64,000 nucleotides of DNA from CAWCDJ01 sp963778675. GTDB taxonomy: Bacteria; Acidobacteriota; Terriglobia; Bryobacterales; Bryobacteraceae. Location of the stretch: assembly GCA_963778675.1 (NCBI GenBank), contig CAVZVI010000013.1, forward strand, positions 558,001 to 622,000, given 5' to 3'. Positions within the stretch are counted from its first letter, which is position 1, and each line of letters begins with the position of its first letter. Position numbers and translations under genes: made by a program. Below, one piece after another: positions 42,906 to 51,725 of this stretch. The notes under the pieces were generated by a model that saw only the letters and a program-made list of their open reading frames with translations, did no database searches and was not told the origin of the DNA.

Positions 42906-44066
42906 ATGCCTCTCAGCGCAACCGCAGTCATCGTACACAGCGGCGGGCCCACGCCGGTCCTGAATGCCAGCCTGGCCGGCATTGTCACGGAGTGCCGGAA
43001 GCATCCGGCCATCGGCGCGATCTACGGCGCGCGGCACGGCAACACCGGCCTGATCGAGGATGACTTCGTGGATCTCTCCGCCTGTGAGGTGGAGCCGCTG
43101 GCTTTCGCCCCCGGTTCGGCGCTCGGATCTTCGCGCCGCAAGATCGAACCCCACGAATACGAGCGCATTCTCGACGCGTTGCGCCGCCGCGACACACGCT
43201 ACCTGTTCTACACCGGCGGCAACGGATCGATGGAAACGGCGCTGGCGCTCGACCGCGCCGCGCGCGATGCCGCCTTCGAACTGTGCGTGGTCGGCATTCC
43301 CAAGACGATCGACAACGACATCACGGGCACCGACCACACGCCAGGCTACGCATCCTGCGCGCGCTTCTTTGCCCACGCGGTGCGCGACGTCGGCGAAGAC
43401 AATCGCGCGCTCCCGCCGCCGGTCGAAATCATCGAGGTGCTGGGCCGCAACGTCGGCTGGGTGGTGGCCGCCACCGCGCTGGCGCGCCACTACGAAGACG
43501 ACCCGCCGCACCTGATCTATTTTCCCGAGTGCGGCATCGCGCCCGACCAGTTGTGCGCCGACGTGGAAAGGGTCTACCGCCGCGCCGGCCGCTGCCTGGT
43601 GGCGGTTTGCGAGGGGCAGAAGGATGCCGCCGGCGGTTGGTTCGGCGCGGAGATCGACTCACGGCAGGGTGCGCGCAATGCCCTGCCCTCCAATATGGGG
43701 AGCGTCTTCGCCCGCATGATCTCCGAGGGCACCGGTCTGCGCGCCCGCGCCGAACGCCCCGGCCTGATCGGGCGATCGTCGGCGCCGCTCGCCTCCGAAG
43801 TGGATCGCGAAGAGTCGTGGCGCTGCGGCGAAGCGGGCGTGCGCGCCGCGCTCGAAGGACGGTCGGGGGAGATGGTGGCCATCGAACGTTGTGAGGGCTC
43901 GGAGTACGCTTCCCGCATGACGACCGTTCCGCTCGATCAAGTAGCCGGCGTGGAGCGGGCGTTTCCTGCCGAGTGGATCACGGCTGCGCGAAACGACGTC
44001 ACCGCCGGCTTCATCGAGTGGGTAAAACCCCTGATCGGTCCGTTGCGCCCGCACCCTCGCCTCTGA
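42906..44066 (+). CDS. pfp: 6-phosphofructokinase, probably pyrophosphate-dependent
   Basis: The protein has 386 residues from the ATG at 42906. The phosphofructokinase motifs are HSGGPTPVLNASLAG, YTGGNGSMETALAL, the catalytic PKTIDNDITGTDHTPG and GRNVGWVVAATALA. Lys before TIDND is the residue found in PPi-dependent enzymes, whereas ATP enzymes have Gly there. The phosphodonor motif reads G-G-N-G-S instead of the usual G-G-D-x-[ST], so donor use cannot be fixed. It ends before a rho-independent hairpin at 44101. Confidence 0.85.
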   Translation: MPLSATAVIVHSGGPTPVLNASLAGIVTECRKHPAIGAIYGARHGNTGLIEDDFVDLSACEVEPLAFAPGSALGSSRRKIEPHEYERILDALRRRDTRYLFYTGGNGSMETALALDRAARDAAFELCVVGIPKTIDNDITGTDHTPGYASCARFFAHAVRDVGEDNRALPPPVEIIEVLGRNVGWVVAATALARHYEDDPPHLIYFPECGIAPDQLCADVERVYRRAGRCLVAVCEGQKDAAGGWFGAEIDSRQGARNALPSNMGSVFARMISEGTGLRARAERPGLIGRSSAPLASEVDREESWRCGEAGVRAALEGRSGEMVAIERCEGSEYASRMTTVPLDQVAGVERAFPAEWITAARNDVTAGFIEWVKPLIGPLRPHPRL

Positions 44067-44100
44067 ATCGGTCCCCGTGCGATTGCGTACCATCTAATCA

Positions 44101-44128
44101 AATATCCGATATTAAATTCGGATTTTTC
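44101..44128 (+). terminator. Rho-independent terminator of the phosphofructokinase gene
   Basis: AATATCCGA and TCGGATTTT form a stem of about nine pairs (core ATCCGA at 44105-44110, TCGGAT at 44119-44124), with an 8-base AT loop and a run of five T. The AT-rich outer stem gives U-tract ambiguity, but the structure is convincing. It separates pfp from the cysteine-rich locus. Confidence 0.65.
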
Positions 44129-44217
44129 CTGTAGCGTTTTCACGCCCCTCCGCACATTACAGAGCGGAAACCAACGACCCGTCCGCCTCGACGGCGGCAA
44201 GAAAGTGAGCGGAGAAA

Positions 44218-46533
44218 ATGGCTGACGATACCCAAAAATCGGGGCAGGGATTGCCACCGGATGCGCAAATCCGCGCCGAAGAGCTTCAGAGCGAAGATTT
44301 CCAGTTCGTTCTGAAAGCCTTGCTGGCAGCCTATCAACCCATACTGGAACAGGAATTGAAGCTCGCCGGCGATCCCGCCGGGCTCAGTAAACAGGCAGCA
44401 GGCGGTCCTCCCGACTGCGATGCCGAAATCATCCGCGCAATGCGGGTCTTCGGCACCTTCTTTAGCGAAGAAGTCGCCATGCGCATGCTCCCGGCCGAGG
44501 CTCGGAAAATTCTGGGCCCGGTGGAGCAGTGGCGCTGGTGTATCCAGCATATCCGCTGTTGCATCATCTTCGGATGGCTGGTCTGCCGGGGTCCACGCAA
44601 CTTTCGGGCATTCTCCTACTACCTCTACCGTTACTGGCAGTGCGTCCGGGAAACATTGGGGACGCCGGTCAGTGTGCCACCGACGGCGGCCGAGCGGGCC
44701 GACTTTACCGTTCTGGTGGAGGAGCTCGCCACGGCGTTCAAACCGTACCTCACCGACCAGCTCGCCACGGTGGAATTTCCTGCGGGCATTCCCGATGAGG
44801 TGATCGGCGGAAGAATCGATTGCCACGAAGGCCTGCAGGAAGCTTGCGCCATCTTCGAGCGCCTCCTCACGCCGCGCGCCGCGGAAGCCCTGCTGGGCAA
44901 AGAGGTGTTTACCTCCCGCAGCCGGACGCCGCTGCTGTGGTACTGCCGCTGCTGGTGCCTGTGCGCCATCTGCTTCGGATGCTGCCTGGCACGATCCCGC
45001 TCTCTGCTGGAGGTACTGTGGTGCCTGATCTACTTCTTCCGCTGCCTGGCGCGCTGCTTCGGGCCACTCACCTGCAACCTCACCGATCCCCAGGGCTGCG
45101 TAGCGGAGACGGCCAGCCCCGCACTGGGAGCGTACGTTGTCGAAGTCCGAGGCACGGCCTCCGGCGGAGGCTTCAACCACTACATCCTCGAGTGGTCCGA
45201 CGACGCCGGCATGACGTACCACGCGTCCGACTTCCTCTACCCGCCGCTCCCGCCCGGAAATCCCGGTCCCGGCACGGTACCGGTGTTCAACGGCCTGCTG
45301 GCCGATTTCGACACCACCTACAAGAACCCCGGCACTTACATCATCCGGATGACGGTTTTCTCGGGCACTGGGGCGCAGCAGGTCTGCTCGATCACGTTCC
45401 AGCTCTTCAAGAAGGATGTCCGAATCCTGGGCGTGGACAATTACTTCAACCTCGACACCGGCTGGAGCGACGCCAACGCGAAGTTCGTCGAAACTGTCCC
45501 GGCGCTTTGTTCCAGGCCGGCGAGCGTCTCCGAAGTCTCTTTCGGCGAACGCATCTCCGTGCAGGGCGGCGCCTGGGTGGGCGGATGCAACAGCGCCAAG
45601 ATCAAGACCTACCTGCTCGACTACAAACCGGGTTTTGAATCCAATTGCAGCTCCCCCGGCTGGACCAATTTCTGGCAGGTCGATTACGTCACGCCCGCGC
45701 AGTACCGGTTCATCAACATGCGGACCGGCACTTCGTACCTCACGGCCACCTGGGGCCCGGACTGCCACATCCCCAACCTGGCGTTTGTTTGTGCGCCGTT
45801 CACCAAGCCGGAGCTCAACGCGCTGCTTTACCCGGATTCGTGGCCGAGCAACATCGGCGGCTGCCAGTTGAACGGCCTCTTCACGTTCCGCCTTACCGTG
45901 ATCGATACCAACAGCGTCACGTACTGCGACACGCAGCAGTTGTGGATCGACAACAAGTATCCTTGCGGGGCGATCCGCATCGACGCGGTGCCGAAGTGCG
46001 CCGACCTGTTCATCAGCCAGTTCGCCAAACCGCCCGATTGCGGCAATCCGTGGGCGCTTCCGCTATCGGGAATCGCCTACGACCCGCTGATCGACGAACT
46101 GGCGCTCCCGACCCGTCCCAACGACAACTTCGACTACTACTACGTGCAGGTCGAAAAGCAGGGAGGGCCGACCATCCAGATCCCGATCCCGGGCGCGGGC
46201 TTCGATCCCTTGAACCCGTGCTTCTACGGAACATCGCGCGTCGGCGATCCCGGGAATCACTGTGCCACGAGCCCCTGCGATCCGAACAACCTCGGCGCCT
46301 CGGCTGTATTCGGCACGCTCGCGAATTTCGACCTGCGGGCGGTCGACCCGATCTGTTCCCCCTCCGTGAAGTGGGGGCCGATTCCCCCCGCCTTCACGAT
46401 CAAGCGGGGCGAATGCTGCGTCTACATCTTCAAGGTGTGGGTGTACGACCGCACCATTCGCGGCGGCTCGCAACACACCGTCTGGGGATACGGCGACTGG
46501 CCGGTCAAGATCTGCAATGACCTCCAGTCGTAA
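44218..46533 (+). CDS. Large cysteine-rich protein with internal duplication, function unknown
   Basis: The protein has 771 residues, starting at an ATG preceded by GGAG. I recognise no family. Two related units, about 26-143 and 161-280, share the pattern F-x2-V/L-L-x3-L, P-x-L, G-G-x-x-D-C, A-x2-F and end in Trp/Cys-rich hydrophobic helices. The second helix region (about 240-280) contains at least ten cysteines (C243, 245, 247, 249, 252, 255, 256, 269, 276, 280). Residues about 290-771 form a beta-rich part with many Cys, Trp and Tyr (WYC-type loops, LEWSDDAG, WVYDRTIRGG). No signal peptide is visible. It leads a three-gene locus. Confidence 0.7.
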   Translation: MADDTQKSGQGLPPDAQIRAEELQSEDFQFVLKALLAAYQPILEQELKLAGDPAGLSKQAAGGPPDCDAEIIRAMRVFGTFFSEEVAMRMLPAEARKILGPVEQWRWCIQHIRCCIIFGWLVCRGPRNFRAFSYYLYRYWQCVRETLGTPVSVPPTAAERADFTVLVEELATAFKPYLTDQLATVEFPAGIPDEVIGGRIDCHEGLQEACAIFERLLTPRAAEALLGKEVFTSRSRTPLLWYCRCWCLCAICFGCCLARSRSLLEVLWCLIYFFRCLARCFGPLTCNLTDPQGCVAETASPALGAYVVEVRGTASGGGFNHYILEWSDDAGMTYHASDFLYPPLPPGNPGPGTVPVFNGLLADFDTTYKNPGTYIIRMTVFSGTGAQQVCSITFQLFKKDVRILGVDNYFNLDTGWSDANAKFVETVPALCSRPASVSEVSFGERISVQGGAWVGGCNSAKIKTYLLDYKPGFESNCSSPGWTNFWQVDYVTPAQYRFINMRTGTSYLTATWGPDCHIPNLAFVCAPFTKPELNALLYPDSWPSNIGGCQLNGLFTFRLTVIDTNSVTYCDTQQLWIDNKYPCGAIRIDAVPKCADLFISQFAKPPDCGNPWALPLSGIAYDPLIDELALPTRPNDNFDYYYVQVEKQGGPTIQIPIPGAGFDPLNPCFYGTSRVGDPGNHCATSPCDPNNLGASAVFGTLANFDLRAVDPICSPSVKWGPIPPAFTIKRGECCVYIFKVWVYDRTIRGGSQHTVWGYGDWPVKICNDLQS

Positions 46534-46542
46534 CGGCGCAAG

Positions 46543-46977
46543 ATGACCGGTACCTCGATCTGGTTGCGCTTCGTGCTGGCCGTCCTCGCTACCTGGCGGA
46601 TTACCCATCTGCTGGCGGCCGAGGACGGCCCGGCCGACGTGATTGTGCGCTTGAGGCGGCGCCTCGGCCGGTCCTTCGCCGGGCGCCTGATGGACTGCTT
46701 CTACTGTCTGAGTGTTTGGGTGGCCGCGCCGCTCGCATTCTTTGCGGGCGGACAAGGCGCGGCCGAACTGTTTGTCACATGGTGGGCGCTGGCGGGGGCG
46801 GCCTGCCTTCTGGAACGGCTCGGGCAGCAGCCGGTGTGGATGCAGCCCTTGCCTCCCGTTGAGGAATCGAAAGGAGATTCGGAAAATGTGTTGCGGCGAA
46901 GGTCGGAAAACGGTGACACAGCAAGTCATGAACCAGCCAGTTCCGGCGGTGGCGCCAATGGCGGTTCGGCCCACTGA
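46543..46977 (+). CDS. DUF1360-family membrane protein
   Basis: The protein has 144 residues. The DUF1360 marks are L-A-T-W-R-I-T-H-L-L near the N-terminus and the D-C-F-Y-C-L-S-V-W-V-A helix. Three hydrophobic segments (about 8-24, 50-66, 70-90) suggest an integral membrane protein. The last 45 residues are Ser/Gly/Glu-rich and overlap the start of the next gene in another frame. It follows the cysteine-rich gene by 9 bp. Function unknown. Confidence 0.75.
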   Translation: MTGTSIWLRFVLAVLATWRITHLLAAEDGPADVIVRLRRRLGRSFAGRLMDCFYCLSVWVAAPLAFFAGGQGAAELFVTWWALAGAACLLERLGQQPVWMQPLPPVEESKGDSENVLRRRSENGDTASHEPASSGGGANGGSAH

Positions 46978-47158
46978 TCACTCCCAAGGTGCAGGATGGT
47001 CTTCGGTCCGCCTGCGCTACCTGCAGCAATCGCCCGTTCGGGTGGGGGGACCGGTCACCGGGAAGCGTTACGATTTCTCGGGCGCACAACCGGTCCTGCA
47101 GGTGGAGTCGCGCGACGCCGAGGCGCTCCTGCGGACCGGATTCTTCGCCCGGGAGTGA
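46886..47158 (+). CDS. Small protein beginning MCCGEGR, overlapping the DUF1360 gene
   Basis: The protein has 90 residues from the ATG at 46886, with GGAG ten bases upstream. It starts with Cys-Cys-Gly, and the C-terminal half reads SVRLRYLQQSPVRVGGPV, TGKRYDFSG and RDAEALLRTGFFARE. It overlaps the DUF1360 gene by 92 bp in a different frame. I recall no named domain; small proteins of this style occur beside phage-like structural genes, but that is only an impression. The close packing with the previous two genes suggests a shared function. Confidence 0.65.
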   Translation: MCCGEGRKTVTQQVMNQPVPAVAPMAVRPTDHSQGAGWSSVRLRYLQQSPVRVGGPVTGKRYDFSGAQPVLQVESRDAEALLRTGFFARE

Positions 47159-47170
47159 ACCGGCCCGGCC

Positions 47171-49267
47171 CTATCCGCGAATCCGCAGCGCCTGCTTCAC
47201 GCGCGCCGCGGTAATCGGCAACTCGAGCACGCGGGCACCGGCCGCATCGAAGATCGCGTTGGCGATGACGGCGCCAACCGTGACGATGGGCGGCTCACCG
47301 CTGCCCAGCGCGGGAGTTCCGGGGTTATCGATCAGCACGGTCTCGATCTTCGGCACCCAGGAGAAGCGCGGGATTTCGTAGGTATCGAAGTTGCGGTCGA
47401 GCACCTCCCCGTTCCGGAAGTGCACTTCTTCGGCGAGCGCGTAACCGAGCCCCATCGTGATCGAGCCTTCGATCTGCTGCCGCACGCCCTCGGGGTTCAC
47501 GGTGACGCCGTTATCCTGGGCGCAGACAACACGCTTCACGTGCGTGCGGCCTGTGCCCGCATCGACCGACACTTCGGCGCACGTCGCCACGCAGGTGCCG
47601 GCGTAGATGCCGCAGGCCACACCGACGCCGCGTCCGTTGAGCTTGCGCGCGGGCTTCCAACCGAACTGCCTCGCCGCGGCTTCCAGCACGCGGCGCATGC
47701 GTGGGTCGGTGAGGTTGTGCAAGCGGAATTCCAGCGGGTCCATCCCGGCCTGCCGAGCCAGGAGGTCCATGTGGGATTCGCGGGCGAAGGTGTTGGTGTT
47801 GACCGAAGGCGCGCGCCACGGGCCGACGGCGAACGGGTGCATGCCCGGCGGATTTCCGCCGCCCCATCCGCCCGCCGAGGTGGTTCGCTGGTGCGGCACG
47901 TCGTAGAACGTGCGCGCCTCACGGTCGCCGGCGCCGGTCACTTCGAAGTTCCAGAACGCGAGTTTCCCGGCGGCTGTCACACCGGCACGGATCTTCACAA
48001 CTGCGGCGGGCCGGAAGGTGTCGTAGAAGAACTCCTCGGCGCGGTCCCATACGACCTGGACCGGCTTCCCGACGATCTTCGCTAACCGCGCGGCTTCCAC
48101 CGACTGCTGAGACGCGCTCTTCCCGCCGAAGCCGCCGCCCACGTAGGGCGTGACGATGCGTACGTCCTGCGGCGGCACTCCGACCGCCTGCGCCACGGAA
48201 TTCTTCACCGAAAACGGCGCCTGCGTGCTCGCCCACACGGTCACCTTGCCGCCCTCGATCGCAGCGGTGGCCGTGTGCGTCTCGATGGGAGCGTGGGAGA
48301 CGTAGCTGTTGAGGTATTCCCGCTCCACCACCGCGGACGCCAGCTTCTGGCCCTCCTCCAGGCTTCCTCCGGCGAAGACCACCTGGGCGGGAGGCGCGGT
48401 CTTCAACAGGTGGGCGAAGATCGTGCGGTCGTCCGGGCCGGCGGCCGGCCGCTCAAACTCCGCCTTCACCGAGCCCAGCGCCTTTTCCGCGACGTCCCAG
48501 TGCTCATGGAGGACGGCGACCATTCCGGCCTCCTTCACCACGCGGACTCCCGCCATCTTCTCGGCGGCCGAGGTGTCCACGGATTTCAGTGCGGCTCCGT
48601 GCGCCGGCGGCCGCAGCAGGCGAGCGTGCAGCATGCCGGGCAGTTTGATATCGCCCGCATACCGGCCTTTGCCGGTGACCTTGTCGAGGCCGTCCTTGCG
48701 CACCGGGGAGTGACCGATCACGGTGAATGCCGAAACCGGCTTCACCGGAACATGCTCGATGTGACGCTCGATCCGCTTGCCTTCCACGAGTTGGGCATAC
48801 GTCACGTGCTTCCCGGACGACGGATCCGTGACCACTCCGGCTTTGACTCGCAGCTGTTCCACAGGCGCCTGCAGGTGTTCGGCGGCCATTTGCAGCAGGA
48901 TCGCGCGGGCCTCGGCGCCCGCGGCGCGCAGCACCGGGCCGAACTGCCGGATGCACAGCGAGCCGAACGTCCCCATATCCCACGGGCAGCGGCCGGTATC
49001 GCCCAGCACCATGTCCACCGAATCGTAGGGCACGTCCAACTCTTCCGCCAGCAGTTGAGCTAGCGCGGTGGTCGAGCCCTGTCCGAGTTCGACTTTGCCG
49101 GAGAAGCCGGTGACCCGGCCGTCCGGGCCGATCCGCAGGTAGGCGTTAAAATCTGTCGGATAGCCCTGGCGCACCGGCAGGCGCGTGGGTTCCTGGGCCG
49201 AAACCATCAGGAACAGCCCGGTGCCGGGGAGGGCGAAGAACGCGCGGCGTGTGAGTTGATCCGTCAC
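47171..49267 (-). CDS. Molybdenum hydroxylase large subunit (isoquinoline 1-oxidoreductase beta-like), Tat-exported
   Basis: The protein has 698 residues from the GTG at 49267, overlapping the small-subunit stop (GTGA) and preceded by GGGAGG. A twin-arginine signal (QLTRRAFFALPGTGLFLM) indicates periplasmic export with its cofactor. Molybdopterin-dehydrogenase features are VGGGFGGKSASQQSVEAARLA, ARESHMDLLARQAGMDPLEFR and the catalytic Glu region GSGEPPIVTVGAVIANAIF. It lacks an FAD subunit, as in the IorAB group. The substrate may be an N-heterocycle or aldehyde but is not fixed. Confidence 0.9.
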   Translation of the reverse strand: MTDQLTRRAFFALPGTGLFLMVSAQEPTRLPVRQGYPTDFNAYLRIGPDGRVTGFSGKVELGQGSTTALAQLLAEELDVPYDSVDMVLGDTGRCPWDMGTFGSLCIRQFGPVLRAAGAEARAILLQMAAEHLQAPVEQLRVKAGVVTDPSSGKHVTYAQLVEGKRIERHIEHVPVKPVSAFTVIGHSPVRKDGLDKVTGKGRYAGDIKLPGMLHARLLRPPAHGAALKSVDTSAAEKMAGVRVVKEAGMVAVLHEHWDVAEKALGSVKAEFERPAAGPDDRTIFAHLLKTAPPAQVVFAGGSLEEGQKLASAVVEREYLNSYVSHAPIETHTATAAIEGGKVTVWASTQAPFSVKNSVAQAVGVPPQDVRIVTPYVGGGFGGKSASQQSVEAARLAKIVGKPVQVVWDRAEEFFYDTFRPAAVVKIRAGVTAAGKLAFWNFEVTGAGDREARTFYDVPHQRTTSAGGWGGGNPPGMHPFAVGPWRAPSVNTNTFARESHMDLLARQAGMDPLEFRLHNLTDPRMRRVLEAAARQFGWKPARKLNGRGVGVACGIYAGTCVATCAEVSVDAGTGRTHVKRVVCAQDNGVTVNPEGVRQQIEGSITMGLGYALAEEVHFRNGEVLDRNFDTYEIPRFSWVPKIETVLIDNPGTPALGSGEPPIVTVGAVIANAIFDAAGARVLELPITAARVKQALRIRG

Positions 49268-49746
49268 AGGGAGCCTCCCTTCGCCAGGGCGCCGGCGGCT
49301 TCGTCGATCGCGTCCAGGACCCGCACGTGGGATCCGCACCGGCAGAGATTGCCGTCCATGTGCTCCACCACTTGCTCACGCGTCGGCCGGGGCATCTTGG
49401 CGAGCAGGGCGTAGGCGCTCAGGATCATGCCCGGAGTGCAGTAGCCGCATTGAAACGCGTCGTGCTTCTGAAAGGCCTGCTGAATCGGGTGAAGCCGCCC
49501 ATCTTGCGCCAGACCTTCGATCGTCAGCACCTGTTTACCCTCCACATCCTTGACAGGGACCGAGCAGGAGCGAACCGCTTCGCGGTCGACGATCACCGTG
49601 CAGGCGCCGCACAGGGCCTCGCCGCACCCGAACTTCGTGCCGGTCAGGCCGAGATCGCCGCGCAGGACCCACAACAGCATGCGCTCGTCGTCGACGGAAA
49701 TGCGCACCGGCTTACCGTTCAGCGTGAAAGAGATACTTCGCTGCAT
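49264..49746 (-). CDS. Molybdenum hydroxylase small [2Fe-2S] subunit (IorA-like)
   Basis: The protein has 160 residues with two [2Fe-2S] clusters. The plant-type cluster is in GTKFGCGEALCGACTVIVD with a further Cys in SCSVPV, and the helical cluster is in QCGYCTPGMILS and GNLCRCGSH. It delivers electrons from the molybdenum subunit encoded immediately downstream. Its stop overlaps that gene. No signal peptide is present; it would be carried by the large subunit's Tat signal. Confidence 0.93.
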   Translation of the reverse strand: MQRSISFTLNGKPVRISVDDERMLLWVLRGDLGLTGTKFGCGEALCGACTVIVDREAVRSCSVPVKDVEGKQVLTIEGLAQDGRLHPIQQAFQKHDAFQCGYCTPGMILSAYALLAKMPRPTREQVVEHMDGNLCRCGSHVRVLDAIDEAAGALAKGGSL

Positions 49747-49788
49747 AGGATTATCAGATCTGAAATACAGGCGAAAGTAAAGAGGCCC

Positions 49789-51129
49789 TCAGAACGGGAC
49801 GCGGCCGGTGCTCGCGGCGCCCGCCGAACTGGCGATCTCCGCTTCGAAAGCAACGATCTTCGAGGGGTCCCCGGTCACGGGGAAGATGGCGCGCAACTGG
49901 AAGTTCCCGCCGGCGTCCGAACCCTGGAAGAACCGCGCGAAATCGGCGGCGCTATCCACCGCCAGGGCGCCCGGCGGAATGGCGTTGCCGGCCGAGTCGA
50001 AGAACGTGTAGGTCACGCGGCTCACGCTGCGGGTGTTGTCGAAACCGGTGAGGCGGATCTCGAGCGTGCCGGCCGACCGCACACCTTGCGACGCGGTCAG
50101 CACCACTGCGGCGGCGGGAATCGTAACCGACTTCCGGTCGGAGTTGCCTCCGAGGTCCACCGTGAAGGCCAGAGTGCCGGCGGTGGTGCCGGTCTGGAAG
50201 GGGAAGCTAGCCTGGGTATCGCCGGGGGACACGGAAAACGGAACCTTCAGGCCGCCGGCTGCAAACTGGATGGCGGGATCGGAGGCGCCGGCGGGCTGAG
50301 GCTGAAATTCGAGCGAAACGAAGCCAATTCCGGCGGCCCGCGCGGGGGCGTCGAACTTCACCGTGAGGGTGCCCTGCCGGCCGCTCTGCGGTTGGGAAAG
50401 GTCGACCTGAATCGATGGTTTGGGGAGCGCGACGGCCAAGGCGGTTCCCGTGAGGGTGAAGGCGCGGCCGTCGATCACCAGGGACCCGGTCGAAATGCCG
50501 GTGGCCGTGGGCTGGTATCGCACCTCGAACCCGGCGGTCTGCTGCGGCGGGAGCACCACTCCACTGGGAGGGGTGCCGGTCAGAGAGAAGCCGCCGCCCG
50601 CGACGGTAATCGCCGGAACTGCCAGCTCCACGCCGGTCTGGTTCTGGATGGTGAACCGCCGGGTTACGGAAGAGCCGAGCTCGATGCTGCCGAAATCCAC
50701 GGGCGCGGCGCCCAGCATCTGCGAATCCACCGCGTACGTGAGGCTCTGAACCACCGTGGCGGTAAGCAGGACCGAGAACCCCTCCGAATCCAGGGACGCG
50801 CTGTAGGCGCCGGGCGTGGTGGACTGGAAAACCACCTGGAACTCGATAGCCTGCTGCGGCGCGAGGCCAGCCGGAAGTGCCGGCGCGCCGGAGAGGGAAA
50901 ACCCGGAGCCGTGGACCGCCAGGACGCTCAGGGCTGCGGGGGCGGAAGAGGTGTTGCGGATCCGAAACCGGGCCGCACCGGATTCGCCGGGATGAAACGA
51001 ACCCAATTCGTAGAGCGCAGGAACCGCAAGTTCGGCGTTGCCCTGCACCTGGTAGATCTCGAATTGCGCGAACGAAGCCGGCACGGCCAGGGCTGCGGCG
51101 AAGAGCAGGCGTAAGATGCGCGGGCTCAT
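49789..51129 (-). CDS. Exported ASH-domain (choice-of-anchor D) repeat protein
   Basis: The protein has 446 residues from the ATG at 51129. Signal peptide ILRLLFAAALAVPASFAQ. Two ASH-like immunoglobulin repeats follow (LYELGSFHPGESGAARFRIR and VDFGSIELGSSVTRRFTIQN...GFEVRYQPTATGISTGSL), then a beta-rich C-terminal part. Such repeats bind partners at the cell surface or form extended stalks. Its start overlaps the stop of the Big-like protein (ATGA), so the two are coupled. No anchor is visible at the C-terminus. Confidence 0.75.
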   Translation of the reverse strand: MSPRILRLLFAAALAVPASFAQFEIYQVQGNAELAVPALYELGSFHPGESGAARFRIRNTSSAPAALSVLAVHGSGFSLSGAPALPAGLAPQQAIEFQVVFQSTTPGAYSASLDSEGFSVLLTATVVQSLTYAVDSQMLGAAPVDFGSIELGSSVTRRFTIQNQTGVELAVPAITVAGGGFSLTGTPPSGVVLPPQQTAGFEVRYQPTATGISTGSLVIDGRAFTLTGTALAVALPKPSIQVDLSQPQSGRQGTLTVKFDAPARAAGIGFVSLEFQPQPAGASDPAIQFAAGGLKVPFSVSPGDTQASFPFQTGTTAGTLAFTVDLGGNSDRKSVTIPAAAVVLTASQGVRSAGTLEIRLTGFDNTRSVSRVTYTFFDSAGNAIPPGALAVDSAADFARFFQGSDAGGNFQLRAIFPVTGDPSKIVAFEAEIASSAGAASTGRVPF

Positions 51130-51713
51130 GGCTTCCCCACCGAAATGGTTGGCGTTCCAACAGTTAGGGCCGGGGGCGTGGACGGCGGCACGGCGGCAGC
51201 GGCCCCGGAACGGCCAGCCAGGACACCGCCCAGGACGCCGCCGGCCGCTACCCCGGCGACCACGGCGATCCACTTTCTCCGGCTGTGCGGGCCGGCTTTT
51301 GCCGCGCCGCCGGAGGTCTCGGCCACGTATTGAAACGAAGCCATTCCGGCCCGTGCCTGCTCTTTGGAAGCGAAGATCCGCACCTGAAAACGGCCGCCGG
51401 TGCGGTTGAACTGGATGCCGCGTGCCGAAGCCCGCCCGCGAGCATCCGTGGTAGCGACGTCGGTCCGCAGGCCGTTCGTGAAGGCGCCCCCGGGGCCGTC
51501 CTCGGGCAGGTGGAAGCTCACGGCGGCGCCCTCCACCGGCTTGCCGGTCTCATCGGTCACCTGCACCGTGAGTGGGTGCGCACTGTGTGAACCGGGGAGG
51601 TGCACCGCACCTTCGCCTTCGATCACTTGAATCTGGAGAATGGCGACCTGCGCGGCCGCCGGGCCGGACAGCGCGAGAGCCAGGGCCGCCAGCAGCGGAA
51701 TTCTAGTTTGCAA
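51126..51713 (-). CDS. Exported Big-like Ig protein with C-terminal membrane helix
   Basis: The protein has 195 residues from a TTG start. Signal peptide LLAALALALSGPAAAQ. An Ig-like (Big-1/invasin type) domain spans about 30-130 (LTVQVTDETGKPVEGAAVSF, TTDARGRASARG). A basic stretch (SRRKW) and glycine-rich helix (IAVVAGVAAGGVLGGVLAG) follow, which should anchor it in a membrane. It begins 12 bp after the PP2C phosphatase gene and overlaps the ASH-domain gene, so these three form an operon. Confidence 0.7.
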   Translation of the reverse strand: MQTRIPLLAALALALSGPAAAQVAILQIQVIEGEGAVHLPGSHSAHPLTVQVTDETGKPVEGAAVSFHLPEDGPGGAFTNGLRTDVATTDARGRASARGIQFNRTGGRFQVRIFASKEQARAGMASFQYVAETSGGAAKAGPHSRRKWIAVVAGVAAGGVLGGVLAGRSGAAAAVPPSTPPALTVGTPTISVGKP

Positions 51714-51725
51714 AGATTTCGACGG

